A DNA stretch of 37,467 nucleotides, from contig NZ_FYEK01000061.1 in NCBI RefSeq assembly GCF_900187885.1, positions 1 to 37,467 of the forward strand, written 5' to 3'. Shown piece after piece: positions 15,108-23,286 of this stretch (positions within the stretch are counted from its first letter, which is position 1; every line of letters starts with the position of its first letter). The notes beneath the pieces are model-generated. The model worked only from the letters and a program-made list of their open reading frames with translations, had not been told where the DNA came from and did no database searches. This DNA comes from Thermoflexus hugenholtzii JAD2. Lineage in GTDB: Bacteria > Chloroflexota > Anaerolineae > Thermoflexales > Thermoflexaceae. Made by a program: the position numbers and the translations under genes.

Positions 15108-15908
15108 ATGCCGGTTTACGCCTTCGCCAATCAAAAGGGTGGGGTGGGCAAGACGACCTCGGCGGTGAACCTGGCGGCGTGTCTGGCGGCCGCCGGGCGC
15201 TCGGTGCTGCTGGTCGACCTGGACCCCCAGGGCAACGCGACGGCCAGCCTGGGGATCGATCGCTCCGCTCTCCCGCGCTCCGTCTATGAGGCGCTCGTGG
15301 ACGGCGCGCCCCTCCCGGAGCGGATCCTGCCCACGCGCTGGGAGGGCCTGCATCTGGCCCCGGCCGCCGTGGATCTGGCCGGCGCGGAAGTGGAGCTGGT
15401 TTCGGCGCCGGAACGGGAGTTCCGCCTCCGCCGGGCCCTGGAGGAGGTCCGCTCCGCTTACGATTACGTGCTGATCGATTGCCCTCCCAGCCTCGGCCTG
15501 CTGACCCTCAACGCCATGGTGGCAGCGGACGCCTTGATCGTCCCGGTGCAATGCGAGTATCTGGCCCTGGAAGGGCTTTCCCGCCTGCTTCAGACGATGA
15601 CGCGGGTGCGCCAGCGGTTCAACCCCCGCCTGCACGTGCGGGGCTTCCTGCTGACTATGTTCGACGCCCGCTCGCGGCTGGCCCAGCAGGTGGTCGAGGA
15701 GGTGCGGCATCATTTCCCGGGGCGGGTGTTCCGGACGGTGATCCCCCGCAGCGTGCGCCTCGCGGAGGCGCCCAGCTACGGTCTCCCAATCATCGCCTAT
15801 GCCCCGAATTCCCCGGGCGCCCTCGCCTATACGGCCCTGGCTCGGGAGCTGCTGCAGGGGGATGGCCTGCCGGTCCCTTCGCTGGAAGGAGGCGCGTATG
15901 GGCCGTAA
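15108..15908 (+). CDS. parA: Chromosome-partitioning ATPase ParA/Soj
   Basis: Deviant Walker A ATPase, 266 residues. KGGVGKTT at residues 10-17 has the signature lysine Lys10 and the P-loop lysine Lys15. VLLVDLDPQGNATASLG is the Walker A' motif and YVLIDCPPSLGLLTLNAM the Walker B region. It binds DNA non-specifically in the ATP state and moves ParB-parS complexes during chromosome segregation. It lacks the N-terminal helix-turn-helix of plasmid ParA types, so it is the chromosomal form. It overlaps parB by 11 bases. Confidence 0.95.
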   Translation: MPVYAFANQKGGVGKTTSAVNLAACLAAAGRSVLLVDLDPQGNATASLGIDRSALPRSVYEALVDGAPLPERILPTRWEGLHLAPAAVDLAGAEVELVSAPEREFRLRRALEEVRSAYDYVLIDCPPSLGLLTLNAMVAADALIVPVQCEYLALEGLSRLLQTMTRVRQRFNPRLHVRGFLLTMFDARSRLAQQVVEEVRHHFPGRVFRTVIPRSVRLAEAPSYGLPIIAYAPNSPGALAYTALARELLQGDGLPVPSLEGGAYGP

Positions 15909-16746
15909 ATTCGGATTGGGGAAAGGCCTGGAGGCCCTGCTGCCGGCCGGCGAGGCCGCAGGCCTTCTGGAGGTCCCCATCGAGGCCATCGAGCCCAATC
16001 CTCACCAGCCCCGCCGGCAGATCGACGAGGCGGAGCTGGAGGAGCTGGCCCAGTCCATCCGGGAGCACGGCCTGCTGCAACCCCTGATCGTCACCCAGAC
16101 CCAGGCGGACCCGCCGCGCTACACCCTGATCGCCGGGGAGCGCCGATGGCGGGCCGCCCGACGGGCCGGCCTGACGACGGTGCCGGTGGTGGTCCGCGAG
16201 GTGGCCCCCCAGCAGATGCTGGAGCTGGCCCTGGTGGAGAACCTGCAGCGGGCGGATCTCAACCCCATTGAGGAGGCCCAGGCCTACCGGTATTTGATCG
16301 AACAATTCGGCCTGACCCACGAGGAGGTCGCCCGCCGGGTCGGCCGGAGCCGGGCGACGATCACCAATGCCCTGCGCCTGCTCCAGCTGCCGCCCTCCAT
16401 TCAAGCCCACCTGATGGAGGGGCGCATCACGGAGGGCCACGCCCGGGCCCTGCTGATGCTCCCCCACCCGGCCCAACAGGAGATGGTCCTCCGGCGCATC
16501 CTGGAGGAGGGCCTGAGCGTGCGGGCGACCGAGGAGCTGGCCCGCCGCCTGCAGGGCCAGCGCCCGGCCCGGCGGAAGGCAGCCTCCCTCCCGCCCGGCC
16601 TGGCGGAGCTGGAGGGCCGCCTGCGTCAGGCCTTGGGCACCAAGGTCCGGCTCTCTCATAACCGCAAAGGCGGGCGCATCGTCATCTACTACTATTCTGA
16701 GGAAGAACTGGAGGCCCTCCTTCGCCGCTTGCTCGGCTCCTCGTGA
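15898..16746 (+). CDS. parB: Chromosome-partitioning protein ParB
   Basis: CTP-dependent DNA clamp that loads at parS sites, 282 residues. Starts with the typical [14 protein letters not shown]. The N-terminal CTPase domain has [13 protein letters not shown] and the ENLQR motif ([19 protein letters not shown]). A central helix-turn-helix ([19 protein letters not shown]) recognises parS. The C-terminal dimerisation domain ends in [17 protein letters not shown]. The ATG at 15898 overlaps the end of parA and has GGAGGCG before it. No parS-like 16-mer (TGTTTCACGTGAAACA type) was found in this window by eye. Confidence 0.95.
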   Translation: MGRKFGLGKGLEALLPAGEAAGLLEVPIEAIEPNPHQPRRQIDEAELEELAQSIREHGLLQPLIVTQTQADPPRYTLIAGERRWRAARRAGLTTVPVVVREVAPQQMLELALVENLQRADLNPIEEAQAYRYLIEQFGLTHEEVARRVGRSRATITNALRLLQLPPSIQAHLMEGRITEGHARALLMLPHPAQQEMVLRRILEEGLSVRATEELARRLQGQRPARRKAASLPPGLAELEGRLRQALGTKVRLSHNRKGGRIVIYYYSEEELEALLRRLLGSS

Positions 16747-16779
16747 TCCCATCATCCACCTCGACCCGGAGGTCCTTCC

Positions 16780-17976
16780 ATGCCCAACCCGGCCCTCATC
16801 CGTGAGAAGGTGCGGCAGGCCATTGCCCTCCTGAACGAGAAGGGGATCGACGCCTGGCTCACGTTCGTCCGGGAGACAGAGCAGACTCGGGATCCCGTTC
16901 TGGATCTGATCCTGGACCTGAACGTCACTTGGATCTCGGCCTTCATCCTCACCGCCCAGGGGGATCGCGTGGCCATCGTCGGCCGGTTCGACCGGGAGAA
17001 CGTGGCCGCCCTGGAAGTCTGGGATCCGGTCATCGGCTACGATGAGAGCATCCGGGGGCCCCTGGTGGAGACGCTCCAGCGGCTGAACCCCCGGGAGATC
17101 GCCATCAATTACTCGGAGAACGATCCGGCGGCCGACGGCTTGACCCACGGGATGTGGTGCATGCTCCACCGGCTCCTGAGCGGCACCCCCTTCGTCGGCC
17201 GCCTGATCTCGGCGGAGGACCTCATCGGAGCCCTGCGCGGCCGCAAGACCCCCCTGGAGCTGGAGGCGATCCGGCGGGCGGTGGAGACCACCGAGCGGCT
17301 GTTCGCAGAGATCGGGGCCTTCCTGCGTCCCGGTCGCACTGAGCGGGAGATTCAGGCCTTCGTCCACGAGCGGATGCGCGCCTATGGGGTGGAGCCGGCC
17401 TGGGATCCGGATTACTGCCCCATCGTCGCCGTGGGCCCTGAGGCCCCGGCAGGGCACGCGATGCCGGGGGATCGCCGGGTGGCGCCCGGCACCCTGGTCC
17501 ACGTGGATCTGGGGATCCGTCAGGAGGGATTCTGCTCGGATCTGCAGCGCGTCTGGTATGTGCTGGGCGAGGGCGAGACGGAGCCCCCGCCGGAGGTCCA
17601 GCGGGCGTTCCGGGCGGTTCGGGAGGCGATCCAGGCGGGCTTTCAGGCCCTGCGGCCGGGCGTTCAGGGATGGGAAGTGGACGCCGCCGCCCGTCGCGCC
17701 CTAACCGGGCAGGGCTATCCGGAGTATCTGCACGCCTTGGGGCATCACATCGGGCGGACCGTGCATGATGGCTCCACGATCCTGGGGCCACGCTGGGAGC
17801 GTTATGGCCAGACCCCTTACGGGGTGGTGGAGGCCGGCAACGTGTTCACGCTGGAGTTGGGCGTGCGGGTGCCCGGGTATGGCTACGTCGGGCTGGAGGA
17901 GGACGTGCGGGTCACGCCCCATGGGGCGGAGTGGATCAGCCATCCGCAGGCGGAGCTCTGGGTGATCCGACCGTGA
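16780..17976 (+). CDS. M24 family Xaa-Pro-type metallopeptidase
   Basis: Creatinase/prolidase-fold protein of 398 residues. The N-terminal domain (1-160) is the creatinase-N fold. The C-terminal pita-bread domain has all five metal ligands expected for an active di-metal peptidase: Asp243 (HVDLGIR), Asp254 (CSDLQR), His322 (LGHHIG), Glu359 (TLELGV) and Glu373 (GLEEDV). The usual role is to remove N-terminal residues preceding proline. GHHIG replaces the common GHGIG. Start ATG 16780 follows GGAGGTCC. Its stop overlaps the GTG of the sigma factor gene (GTGA). Confidence 0.9.
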   Translation: MPNPALIREKVRQAIALLNEKGIDAWLTFVRETEQTRDPVLDLILDLNVTWISAFILTAQGDRVAIVGRFDRENVAALEVWDPVIGYDESIRGPLVETLQRLNPREIAINYSENDPAADGLTHGMWCMLHRLLSGTPFVGRLISAEDLIGALRGRKTPLELEAIRRAVETTERLFAEIGAFLRPGRTEREIQAFVHERMRAYGVEPAWDPDYCPIVAVGPEAPAGHAMPGDRRVAPGTLVHVDLGIRQEGFCSDLQRVWYVLGEGETEPPPEVQRAFRAVREAIQAGFQALRPGVQGWEVDAAARRALTGQGYPEYLHALGHHIGRTVHDGSTILGPRWERYGQTPYGVVEAGNVFTLELGVRVPGYGYVGLEEDVRVTPHGAEWISHPQAELWVIRP

Positions 17977-18554
17977 AGGAAGCAGGCTATGCCGATCTCG
18001 AAGACGCTGTGCTCCTCGCGCGGATCGCGGGAGGCGACGAGCAGGCGCTGGCGGCCCTTTACGACCGGCACGCGGCCCGGGCCTTCTCCCTCGCCATGCG
18101 CATCCTGGGCGACCCCGAGACCGCTGAGGAGGTGGTCTTGGATGTGTTCTGGAGCATCTGGCAGCACGCCGGGGCCTTCACGCCGGAGCGGGGCCGCTTC
18201 ACCACTTGGCTCCACGCCATGGTGCGCCATCGGGCCATCGACGCCCTGCGCCGCCGTCGCGCCCGGCCGCCCCAGCTCCCGGAGCCCCCGCAGGGGGAGG
18301 TGGAACCTGCGCTCCCGGACCCCTCGGTGGAGGACCTGGTGGAGGCCCGGGAGCTGGCCCAGGCGATCCGGGAGGCCCTGGCGGCCCTCCCGCCTGCCCA
18401 GCGGCAGGTGCTGGAGCTGGCCTATTTCCGGGGATGGACCCATCGGGAGATCGCCGCGCATCTGGGCGAGCCCCTGGGGACCGTCAAGAGCCGCCTGTAT
18501 CTGGCGCTGCGGAAGGTCCATGACTGGCTGGCCGAGCGGGGAATGATCCCATAA
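17973..18554 (+). CDS. RNA polymerase sigma factor, ECF-type (sigma-70 family)
   Basis: About 193 residues. Region 2 includes YDRHAARAFSLAMRILGDPE and AEEVVLDVFWSIWQHAGAF; region 4 is LPPAQRQVLELAYFRGWTH and GTVKSRLYLALRKV. No region 1 or 3, so it is an ECF-type (group 4) factor. The GTG at 17973 overlaps the peptidase stop codon; no strong ribosome site is seen, so coupling is likely. The putative anti-sigma factor gene follows after 151 bases, a normal pairing, suggesting release upon an envelope or redox signal. The target promoter sequence is not evident. Confidence 0.9.
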   Translation: MKEAGYADLEDAVLLARIAGGDEQALAALYDRHAARAFSLAMRILGDPETAEEVVLDVFWSIWQHAGAFTPERGRFTTWLHAMVRHRAIDALRRRRARPPQLPEPPQGEVEPALPDPSVEDLVEARELAQAIREALAALPPAQRQVLELAYFRGWTHREIAAHLGEPLGTVKSRLYLALRKVHDWLAERGMIP

Positions 18555-18705
18555 GGCGATCCGGGAAGGATCCTGAAGTGGGCCCCGTGCGTATCACGGA
18601 TAGAGAGAACGCTACAAATCCGCGCGCGGCAGGGGCGCTACCTCTGGGGATGCTTCCGGAGGAAACCCGGATCACCGGGTCCCGTGGATGGAGCGAGGCG
18701 AAGCG

Positions 18706-19359
18706 ATGGAGCACGAGATCCTGGAGGAAGAGCTGGCCGTTTACGCCCTGGGAGCGCTGCCGCCGGAGGAGGCGGCCGCGGTGGCGGCTCACCTGGCCGG
18801 GTGCCCGGAGTGCCGGGAGCGGGTGCGCCGTTACCGGGAGGCCGCCGCGGCCCTGGCCTATGCTGCCCCCCTGCGCCGTCCCTCGCCGCGCTTGAGGGCG
18901 CGGCTGCTGGCCGGGGCGCGGAGGACTTCACGGCGCAGCGAGCGCTGGCTGGGGCTGGGGATCGTCCTGGTCATCGCGATCCTCACGCTGGTGCTCTTTG
19001 CTCCCTCACTCCTCAGTTTCCGATCTGCGACGACGCCTCAGGTGTTCTCGCTTCAGGGGGCGGAGGCGGCACCGGATGCGCAGGGTTATCTCATCCTGGA
19101 AGACAGCCAAGGCCTGCTGGTGACCAAGGGACTGGCGGTCCCGCCGGAGGGCCAGGTCTACCAGGTCTGGTTTATGGACGCCGCCGGGCGCCGTGTCAGC
19201 GGCGGGATCTTCCGCACCCAGCCCCGACCGTATGGGGTCTATACGGTCACCGTTCCCCTCCCGTTGACGGCCTATGCGCGTATCGGGGTGACCCTGGAGC
19301 CGGAAGGCGGCAGCCCCTCTCCCACCGGCCCCCAGGTCCTGCGCGGCGTCCTGCGTTGA
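18706..19359 (+). CDS. Membrane-anchored anti-sigma factor (zinc finger, RskA-like)
   Basis: About 217 residues. The N-terminal cytoplasmic part has the anti-sigma zinc-binding pattern HLAGCPEC (His-x3-Cys-x2-Cys) after a helix EEELAVYALGALPPEE. A single helix WLGLGIVLVIAILTLVLF crosses the membrane near residue 85. The external part resembles the RskA C-terminal domain (VYQVWFMDAAGRRVSGGIF). It should hold the upstream sigma factor inactive until a signal releases it. ATG 18706 is chosen because GAGGCGAAG precedes it; ATG 18688 is in frame without a ribosome site. Confidence 0.87.
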   Translation: MEHEILEEELAVYALGALPPEEAAAVAAHLAGCPECRERVRRYREAAAALAYAAPLRRPSPRLRARLLAGARRTSRRSERWLGLGIVLVIAILTLVLFAPSLLSFRSATTPQVFSLQGAEAAPDAQGYLILEDSQGLLVTKGLAVPPEGQVYQVWFMDAAGRRVSGGIFRTQPRPYGVYTVTVPLPLTAYARIGVTLEPEGGSPSPTGPQVLRGVLR

Positions 19360-19406
19360 TGGATTCCGGATCTTCGCCGCGTTCGGCCCTTGATCCGGAG
19401 GTGCCC

Positions 19407-20996
19407 ATGCAGGCTGCGGACTGGATCCTGTGGAACGCCCGCATCTACACCCAGGACCCCGAGCAGCCGGAGGCGGAGGCCCTGGCCGTGGTGGGGGAAA
19501 CCCTCGCGGCGGTGGGCCCCATGGAGGCGGTGCGGGCGTGGCAGGGGCCTCGCACCCGGGTCCTGGACCTGAAGGGCGCGACGGTGCTCCCGGGCCTGAT
19601 CGACGCCCACTTCCATCTGGAGGGATATGCCCGCCTCCAGATGGGAGTGGACGTCGACACGCCGACCCTCGAGGAGGCCCTGGCCCGGGTGGCCCGGCAG
19701 GCGGCCACCCGGCCGCCCAGGGAGTGGATCGTCGGACGAGGATGGCTGCAGGAGCGCTGGGGACGCTTCCCCACGGCCGATGATCTGGACCGGGTGGCGC
19801 CGGCCCATCCGGTGGCTCTGTGGGCCCGCAGCGGCCATGCCCTCTGGGTCAACCGGGAAGCGATGCGCCGGGCGGGCGTCACCCGGGACACCCCGGATCC
19901 CCCAGGGGGGCGGATCGCCCGCGATGCGGCCGGGGAGCCCACCGGCCTCTTCTTCGAACGGGCCATCGACCTGATTGCTCAGATCATCCCCGAGCCGTCC
20001 GTCGAGGAGCTGGCAGAGGCCCTATATGAGGTGCTCTACGAGCTGGCCACCCTGGGGCTGACAGCGGTGCACAACTTCGATGGCCCCCGCAGCTTCGCCG
20101 CCCTCCAGATCCTCCACGCGCGGGGGGATCTCCCCCTGCGGGTGGTGCAGCACATTCCTTTGTCTGCGCTGGATCACGCCCTTGCCGTCGGGCTGCGCAC
20201 CGGGTTCGGGGATGCCTGGCTGCGCATCGGGTCAGTGAAGATCTTCGCCGATGGGGCCCTGGGGCCGCGGACGGCGTGGATGCTGGAGCCCTACGAAGGG
20301 GAGCCGGAGAACACGGGGATCGCTTACACCTCCCCCGAGGTCATGCGGGAGGCCGCCCATCGGGCGACCCTCGGGGGCCTGTCCCTGGCGATTCACGCCA
20401 TCGGCGACCGGGCGAACCGGGAGGTCCTGGATCTTTTCGAGGCGTTGCGGGCGCTGGAGGCTCAGCGCGGCATCCCACCGGAGGCCCGGCGGCACCGGAT
20501 CGAACATGCCCAGCTCGTGCACCCGGCGGACATCCCCCGTTTCGGCGCCCTGGGGATCGTGGCCTCCATGCAGCCGATCCACGCGGTCTCGGATCGCCCC
20601 ATGGCAGAGCGCTACTGGGGGAGCCGGTGCGCCACCGCCTACGCCTGGCGCCGCCTGAAGGCGGCGGGGGCCCGGCTGGCCTTCGGCTCCGACGCCCCGG
20701 TGGAGCCCCCGAACCCGTGGTGGGGCCTGCACGCGGCGGTGGTCCGCGACGGCTGGCATCCCGAGCAGGCCCTTTCTCTGACTGAGGCCCTGGAGGCCTA
20801 CACCATGGGCCCGGCCTGGGCCGCCGGCCTGGAGCGATGGCAGGGCCGGCTGCGGCCCGGGATGTGGGCGGACCTCATCGTGCTCCCCGAGGATCCCTTC
20901 CGGATTCCCCCGGATGCCCTGCGGGATCTGGAGGTTCTGGGGACCATGGTCGGCGGCCGCTGGGTGTTCCGAAAGGGGAGCCATCTTCTGGACTGA
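19407..20996 (+). CDS. Amidohydrolase family protein (YtcJ/Amidohydro_3 type)
   Basis: A 529-residue TIM-barrel metal hydrolase. DAHFHLEG carries the first pair of metal-binding histidines, [16 protein letters not shown] and [15 protein letters not shown] the later ones, and [19 protein letters not shown] the catalytic Asp. [12 protein letters not shown] with the loop after it is usual in YtcJ-like enzymes. The substrate class (amide, ester or similar) cannot be named. Start ATG 19407 follows GGAGGTGCCC. It is preceded by the anti-sigma gene at 47 bases and ends the plus-strand gene series, with a hairpin beyond it and a convergent gene. Confidence 0.9.
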   Translation: MQAADWILWNARIYTQDPEQPEAEALAVVGETLAAVGPMEAVRAWQGPRTRVLDLKGATVLPGLIDAHFHLEGYARLQMGVDVDTPTLEEALARVARQAATRPPREWIVGRGWLQERWGRFPTADDLDRVAPAHPVALWARSGHALWVNREAMRRAGVTRDTPDPPGGRIARDAAGEPTGLFFERAIDLIAQIIPEPSVEELAEALYEVLYELATLGLTAVHNFDGPRSFAALQILHARGDLPLRVVQHIPLSALDHALAVGLRTGFGDAWLRIGSVKIFADGALGPRTAWMLEPYEGEPENTGIAYTSPEVMREAAHRATLGGLSLAIHAIGDRANREVLDLFEALRALEAQRGIPPEARRHRIEHAQLVHPADIPRFGALGIVASMQPIHAVSDRPMAERYWGSRCATAYAWRRLKAAGARLAFGSDAPVEPPNPWWGLHAAVVRDGWHPEQALSLTEALEAYTMGPAWAAGLERWQGRLRPGMWADLIVLPEDPFRIPPDALRDLEVLGTMVGGRWVFRKGSHLLD

Positions 20997-21028
20997 ACGC
21001 ATTTGGAGGATCCCCATCTCTCGCAGGA

Positions 21029-21051
21029 GGGGCGCAGCGCCGCTGCGCCCC
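21029..21051. repeat. GTAGGGGCG-type hairpin between convergent genes
   Basis: GGGGCGCAGC, loop GCC, GCTGCGCCCC: a perfect 10-base-pair palindrome followed by TACA, so on the minus strand it begins TGTAGGGGCG. No T-run follows, so it is not a classic terminator, though it stands between the convergent amidohydrolase and EamA genes where one would help. Two similar hairpins occur at 26049-26125. Confidence 0.7.
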
Positions 21052-21142
21052 TACAGACCGGGTGTGGGAGACCCGCAAGGGCCTTGACAATCCCACCAAC
21101 ATCGAAGGGGATGACCCGATAGAAGCCCTTCTTCGATCGTGA

Positions 21143-22030
21143 TCATAGGGATTCTTCCGCTGGCTGGCTCCCAGCAGGTCGGGCGGTAGGGGCGGGGGAT
21201 CTCTGAAAGGTGAGCAGCACTCCGACGAGGATCAGCGCAGCCCCGAGGTAGCCCAGCGGCCCGAAGCGTTCCCCCCAGGCCAGGTAGGAGACGAGCGCTG
21301 CGACCACTGGCTCCACGGTGGCAACCACCGCTGCTCGGGTCGCCTCCAGCCGTCGCAGGCCAACGGAGTAGGTCAGATAGGCCAGGTAGGTGGAGCCCAC
21401 GGTGAGGAGAAGGACGGCGCCCCAAGCGGGTAGGGTCGGCGGATGGAAGGAGACCAGGGGCAGCAGGGCAAGGGCACCCACCGGCATAGCGTAAGCGAAG
21501 AGCGTCGGCGTTTCGTAGCGCGGAAGGTAGAGCTTCCCGAACAGATAATACAGGGCATAGGTGAACCCGGCGGTCAATCCCCAGAGGATGCCAGCGACGC
21601 TGATGCGCACGGTGCCTCCTTGAAGGCTGACCCCTGCCACCCCGAGCAGGGTGAGCGTCAAAGCGGCCAGCTTGCGCGGCCCCATCGCCTCCTTCAAGAA
21701 GATCCAGGAGAGCAGGGCCACCCAGGCGGGGGCGGTGTAGAGCAAGACCGCAGCCATCGCCCCGCCGCCGGCTTGCACCGCGAACTGGAAGGAGGCGTAA
21801 AACAGCGCCACACCGACGAGGCCGAAGGCGACCACGATGGGAAGATCCCTTCGAGCCACGCAAACCCGGCCGAGGCGGAGGGCATGGAGGCCGAACAACA
21901 GGCCGGCGAGAGCCGCCCGCCAGAAGGCCACCTCCAGGGGTGTCCATCCAGAGGCGAAGGCCAGCCGGCTCAGCGGGCCGATCAGTCCCCACAGGCAAGC
22001 GGCGGCGAGGACGTAGAGGTAACCGATCAT
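21143..22030 (-). CDS. EamA/DMT family transporter
   Basis: Ten-helix membrane protein of 295 residues with the duplicated EamA fold: the first half runs from GYLYVLAAACLWGLIGPLSR, and the second half starts SVAGILWGLTAGFTYALYY. Members export metabolites or small organics; the substrate cannot be told. ATG 22030 overlaps the miaA stop as ATGA, and CCGGAGG precedes it inside miaA, so translation is coupled. The C-terminal tail after the last helix (residues about 272-295) is Pro/Ala-rich and polar. Confidence 0.9.
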   Translation of the reverse strand: MIGYLYVLAAACLWGLIGPLSRLAFASGWTPLEVAFWRAALAGLLFGLHALRLGRVCVARRDLPIVVAFGLVGVALFYASFQFAVQAGGGAMAAVLLYTAPAWVALLSWIFLKEAMGPRKLAALTLTLLGVAGVSLQGGTVRISVAGILWGLTAGFTYALYYLFGKLYLPRYETPTLFAYAMPVGALALLPLVSFHPPTLPAWGAVLLLTVGSTYLAYLTYSVGLRRLEATRAAVVATVEPVVAALVSYLAWGERFGPLGYLGAALILVGVLLTFQRSPAPTARPAGSQPAEESL

Positions 22031-23028
22031 CCGGAGGACTCCGGGGACGGGTTGGGATTCTGCGCAGGGCCGGCCGGGGTTGCCTCCTGGAGCCGGCGGG
22101 CGAGCTCCTCTCGCAACCAGGCCTCGATGTCCTCGACGCCGACGCGACTCAGGTCGAACCACCGGATGCGAGAGTCTTCCAGCCGGAACCAGTTATACTG
22201 ATGATGCACGAAGGCGCGGGTGGCCGATCGGATGCGGCGGATCGCCTCCTCCAGCGGGATCTCACCCCGCAGATACGCCCCGATCTGCCGGTAGCCCAGG
22301 CCGGTCATGGCCGGGAGCTCCCACGGGTAGCGCTCGGCCAAGCGGCGCACCTCCTCGATCAGCCCCGCGGCGATCATACGCTCCACCCGCTCATCGATCC
22401 GCCGGTAGAGCTCCTCCCGGGGCCGCGTCAGGCCGATCATGATCGTGGCGTAAGGCGGCGGGTTCTTGCGCCGCTGGGCGGAGAAGGGCTGCCCGGTGCG
22501 GTAGCAGACCTCCAGGGCGCGGATCACCCGCCGCAGGTTGCGGGGATCGATCCGGGCCGCCGCTTCGGGGTCCAGCCGGCGCAGCTCTTCATACAGGGCT
22601 CCGGGCCCCTCCCGTTGCGCCCGTTCCTCCAGGGCCTGCCGTAGCGCGGGGTCCGGTGGGGCCGGAGGGATCTGCCAGCCCTCCACCACCGCCCAGACGT
22701 AGAGCCCGGTCCCCCCGACCAGGAAGGGCAATCGCCCCCGCCGGTGGATCTCCTCAATGGCGGCGTAGGCCATGCGCTGGTATTCGGCCAGGGTCAGGGG
22801 GCAGTCCGGGTCGGTGACATCGATCAGGTGATGGGGGACGCGGGCCCGCTCCTTCGGCGTGGGCTTGGCGGTGCCGATGTCCATCCCCCGGTAGATCTGG
22901 CGGGAGTCGGCGGAGACGATCTCGCCGTTCAGTCGCTCCGCCAGGATCAGCGCGACCTCGCTCTTCCCGACGGCAGTAGGCCCCACGATGGCCACCAGGG
23001 GGCGCGGAGGGGAAGGGCGCTCTGTCAT
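22027..23028 (-). CDS. miaA: tRNA dimethylallyltransferase
   Basis: Transfers a dimethylallyl group to A37 of tRNAs reading codons with first base U. The 333 residues contain the P-loop GPTAVGKSEVALILAERL, SADSRQIYRGMDIGTAKPT, HHLIDV, and the characteristic GGTGLYVWAV. Helical insert and C-terminal GLTRPREELYRRIDERV complete it. Length is usual (300-330). Start at 23028. It lies ten bases after the stop of the small membrane gene and overlaps the EamA gene by four bases, so hflX, the small gene, miaA and EamA look like one operon. Confidence 0.96.
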   Translation of the reverse strand: MTERPSPPRPLVAIVGPTAVGKSEVALILAERLNGEIVSADSRQIYRGMDIGTAKPTPKERARVPHHLIDVTDPDCPLTLAEYQRMAYAAIEEIHRRGRLPFLVGGTGLYVWAVVEGWQIPPAPPDPALRQALEERAQREGPGALYEELRRLDPEAAARIDPRNLRRVIRALEVCYRTGQPFSAQRRKNPPPYATIMIGLTRPREELYRRIDERVERMIAAGLIEEVRRLAERYPWELPAMTGLGYRQIGAYLRGEIPLEEAIRRIRSATRAFVHHQYNWFRLEDSRIRWFDLSRVGVEDIEAWLREELARRLQEATPAGPAQNPNPSPESSG

Positions 23029-23038
23029 CCCCGATCCC

Positions 23039-23269
23039 TCAGAGGACCTCCGCGATGAGCCCGCCGAGCAGGGCGGTAAGCAGCCCCAGGTAGAGGAAGC
23101 AGTGCAACCCCGCCACCAGGTCCACGAGGGGGAGACCCGGCGCCAGACGGTGGAGGAGGACCATCAGGAAGTCCAGGAGGATCAGGCCGACCCCGATGAG
23201 GATGGGCAGGCCCTTGTAATGGGCCAAGAACTCGGCGGTGCGATCGATCCAGCGGTTCAGATCCGGCAT
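23039..23269 (-). CDS. Small two-helix membrane protein
   Basis: A 76-residue protein from ATG 23269 (83 from the GTG at 23290 that overlaps the hflX stop). Two hydrophobic stretches, KGLPILIGVGLILLDFLMVLL and VDLVAGLHCFLYLGLLTALL, give two membrane helices. I do not recognise the family; similar short proteins are common in Chloroflexota next to housekeeping genes. A GGCGGGGG stretch serves as ribosome site. It is set between hflX and miaA, two translation-related genes. Confidence 0.7.
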   Translation of the reverse strand: MPDLNRWIDRTAEFLAHYKGLPILIGVGLILLDFLMVLLHRLAPGLPLVDLVAGLHCFLYLGLLTALLGGLIAEVL

Positions 23270-23286
23270 TCGGGCCCCCGCCGGAT

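Noticed and set aside
14178-17502. Very long open frames antisense to jag, parA, parB and the peptidase (up to 606 codons)
   Set aside because: They lie opposite well-recognised genes, have Arg/Pro/Gly/His-rich composition without any domain, and arise because stop codons are rare in G+C-rich DNA.
17490-17510. GGTCCACGTGGATC as a parS site
   Set aside because: It is a shorter palindrome within the peptidase coding sequence and differs from the parS core (GTTTCACGTGAAAC); it codes for the metal-binding HVDLG motif.
21084-21125. TTGACA on the plus strand after the amidohydrolase gene as a promoter
   Set aside because: No -10 box at 15-19 bases and no plus-strand gene downstream; the next gene is convergent.
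20997-21142. Hairpin at 21029 as a rho-independent terminator
   Set aside because: No run of T follows on either strand, and the hairpin belongs to a repeat type also seen at 26049-26125.
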